Below, piece by piece: positions 5,535 to 6,502 of a stretch of 6,502 bases of DNA. The notes under the pieces were generated by a model. The model had not been told where the DNA came from, searched no databases, and saw only the letters and a program-made list of their open reading frames with translations. A program made the translations under genes and the position numbers. This stretch comes from Actinomycetota bacterium. GTDB taxonomy: Bacteria > Actinomycetota > Actinomycetes > Nanopelagicales > Nanopelagicaceae. The stretch lies in the NCBI GenBank assembly GCA_009699165.1, contig WLOR01000078.1, positions 1-6,502 of the forward strand. Direction: 5' to 3'. The number at the start of each line of letters is the position of its first letter. The stretch's first letter is position 1.

Positions 5535-6502
5535 ATGGAAACAACATTTATCCTATTAAACGAACCACACATGAACACCGCCTGGGCGGTTTCAACGGTC
5601 GAGCAGATATCTTTTGAAGGCGACATCTACAGTGTTTTTCCTTACCTTGGCCAAAGGAAAATTAACAGTAGGCGAGTTCGTGATATCTCACTGCCAATTC
5701 ATCGCCGTTTGAGCATGAAAACTTATCTCTCGAAGTTTCTGCAGATAGCTAGGTTGAAAAACTCCGCAATTAAAGCAGGTGAATCTGTGTGGCAATTTGG
5801 CGATTTGTCCTATATCCAAACGCGTATCAGTAAAATTGCCCAAGAATCTGATCACATTCGAATTGTTTCAGATTATTCATTGGACCATCCAAAGAGCCAA
5901 ATAATCAATGAGTTCCTAAATTTACTTGATTACTTTTGTCAGCATAAGAAAATCATTCCGGTGACTATTTACTGCAAAAAAGACTGGTATTCGGAGTCTG
6001 AAGATTATGAAAAGTTTTGGATAGAAAATCGTTCCGTAGTTGGCCAAAGAAAGACAATTTTGGTGACACGTCCCAATTGGATTAACTGCGGCACTGACAC
6101 GCACACTCGAAATTTACTGCAGCAATTCTCTAACCATGAAATGGCTTATGTGCAATTACTAATTTCTCCATCAACTTCTTCACATCAACACATTTCTCCT
6201 TATAAGCGGACGGAAAACTTTGCAAAATTAAATGATTTTGTTCATGTCTTAACCCGTATTCAACTCATCAAAATAGCTTTTACTCTATTTTTTAATAGTA
6301 AGGTTGAAAAATCAGTTGTATTGACACATGAGTTAATCTATTCAATGTCAACTCCAAAATACAGAATCAGGAAATTACTGAAACAATTTAGACCTGACTT
6401 CTTTTTTGTTACACATTATTTCAACATCAAAAGAGTACTCAAAATGAGAAATAGGTTTGGCCACAATACTGTAATGATTTGTGACACCCATGATATTCAA
6501 TC
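5535..6502 (+). CDS. Glycosyltransferase-like protein with a long N-terminal extension, 3'-truncated by the window edge
   Basis: From the ATG at 5535 the frame stays open for 322 codons to the window end. Residues about 172-322 look like the N-terminal lobe of a GT4/GT-B glycosyltransferase: strand RKTILVTRP (172-180), a glycine turn with Arg in GTDTHTRNLL (186-195), then RPDFFFVTHYFN (286-297) and the strand TVMICDTHDIQ (312-322), the form VxxDTHDxxx being common in these enzymes. The first 170 residues precede the usual start of such a lobe. They are not recognised, and contain an alpha/beta-like stretch (HIRIVSDYSLDH at 107-118, IIPVTIYCKKDW at 140-151). The donor-binding lobe with EX7E would lie outside the window, so the activity is not confirmed. 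TAA at 5532-5534 is directly followed by this ATG, without a clear ribosome binding site, so translation is probably coupled to the methyltransferase. A second ATG at 5571 is a less likely start. Confidence 0.72.
   Translation, partial: METTFILLNEPHMNTAWAVSTVEQISFEGDIYSVFPYLGQRKINSRRVRDISLPIHRRLSMKTYLSKFLQIARLKNSAIKAGESVWQFGDLSYIQTRISKIAQESDHIRIVSDYSLDHPKSQIINEFLNLLDYFCQHKKIIPVTIYCKKDWYSESEDYEKFWIENRSVVGQRKTILVTRPNWINCGTDTHTRNLLQQFSNHEMAYVQLLISPSTSSHQHISPYKRTENFAKLNDFVHVLTRIQLIKIAFTLFFNSKVEKSVVLTHELIYSMSTPKYRIRKLLKQFRPDFFFVTHYFNIKRVLKMRNRFGHNTVMICDTHDIQ

Noticed and set aside
1..6502. CRISPR array, tRNA or rRNA gene, insertion sequence
   Set aside because: No regularly spaced repeats, cloverleaf-like sequence, rRNA-like stretch, transposase motif or matching terminal repeats were seen on either strand.

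Overview
The window looks like a piece of a low-to-mid GC actinobacterial chromosome. The best clue is the TypA/BipA GTPase, whose N-terminus (VDAMLWQSGAF after the P-loop, DLEREKGITILAKNTA in switch I) is the form I associate with Actinobacteria rather than Proteobacteria. With a GC content of about 50% in typA and about 30% in its neighbours, a streamlined freshwater lineage such as the acI/Nanopelagicales group is a reasonable guess. That placement is inference; no rRNA or other marker is present.

Layout. Bases 1-296 (+) hold the 3' part of a Doc-type Fic toxin gene whose 5' end lies outside the window. Bases 301-2199 (-) hold a complete typA, convergent with doc and only 4 bp from it. Bases 2200-2510 are a divergent intergenic region with a good typA ribosome binding site and candidate promoters in both directions. 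Bases 2511-4559 (+) encode a 682-residue protein in which a GT4 glycosyltransferase is fused to a beta-propeller-like C-terminal half. Bases 4560-4760 are non-coding and contain several inverted repeats and a C8 tract. Bases 4761-5534 (+) encode a class I SAM-dependent methyltransferase. Immediately after its stop codon, a second glycosyltransferase-like reading frame runs from 5535 off the end of the window (322 codons and still open).

How the genes fit together. typA is a conserved translation/ribosome-assembly gene. The three + strand genes downstream of its promoter are AT-rich and resemble an accessory cluster for making and methylating a surface glycan: two glycosyltransferases and a methyltransferase, the last two almost certainly translated from one mRNA. 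Doc and the glycan genes flanking typA on either side give the picture of a core gene at the edge of variable DNA. The most unusual object is the glycosyltransferase/beta-propeller fusion. I see no CRISPR array, tRNA, rRNA, insertion sequence or origin here.
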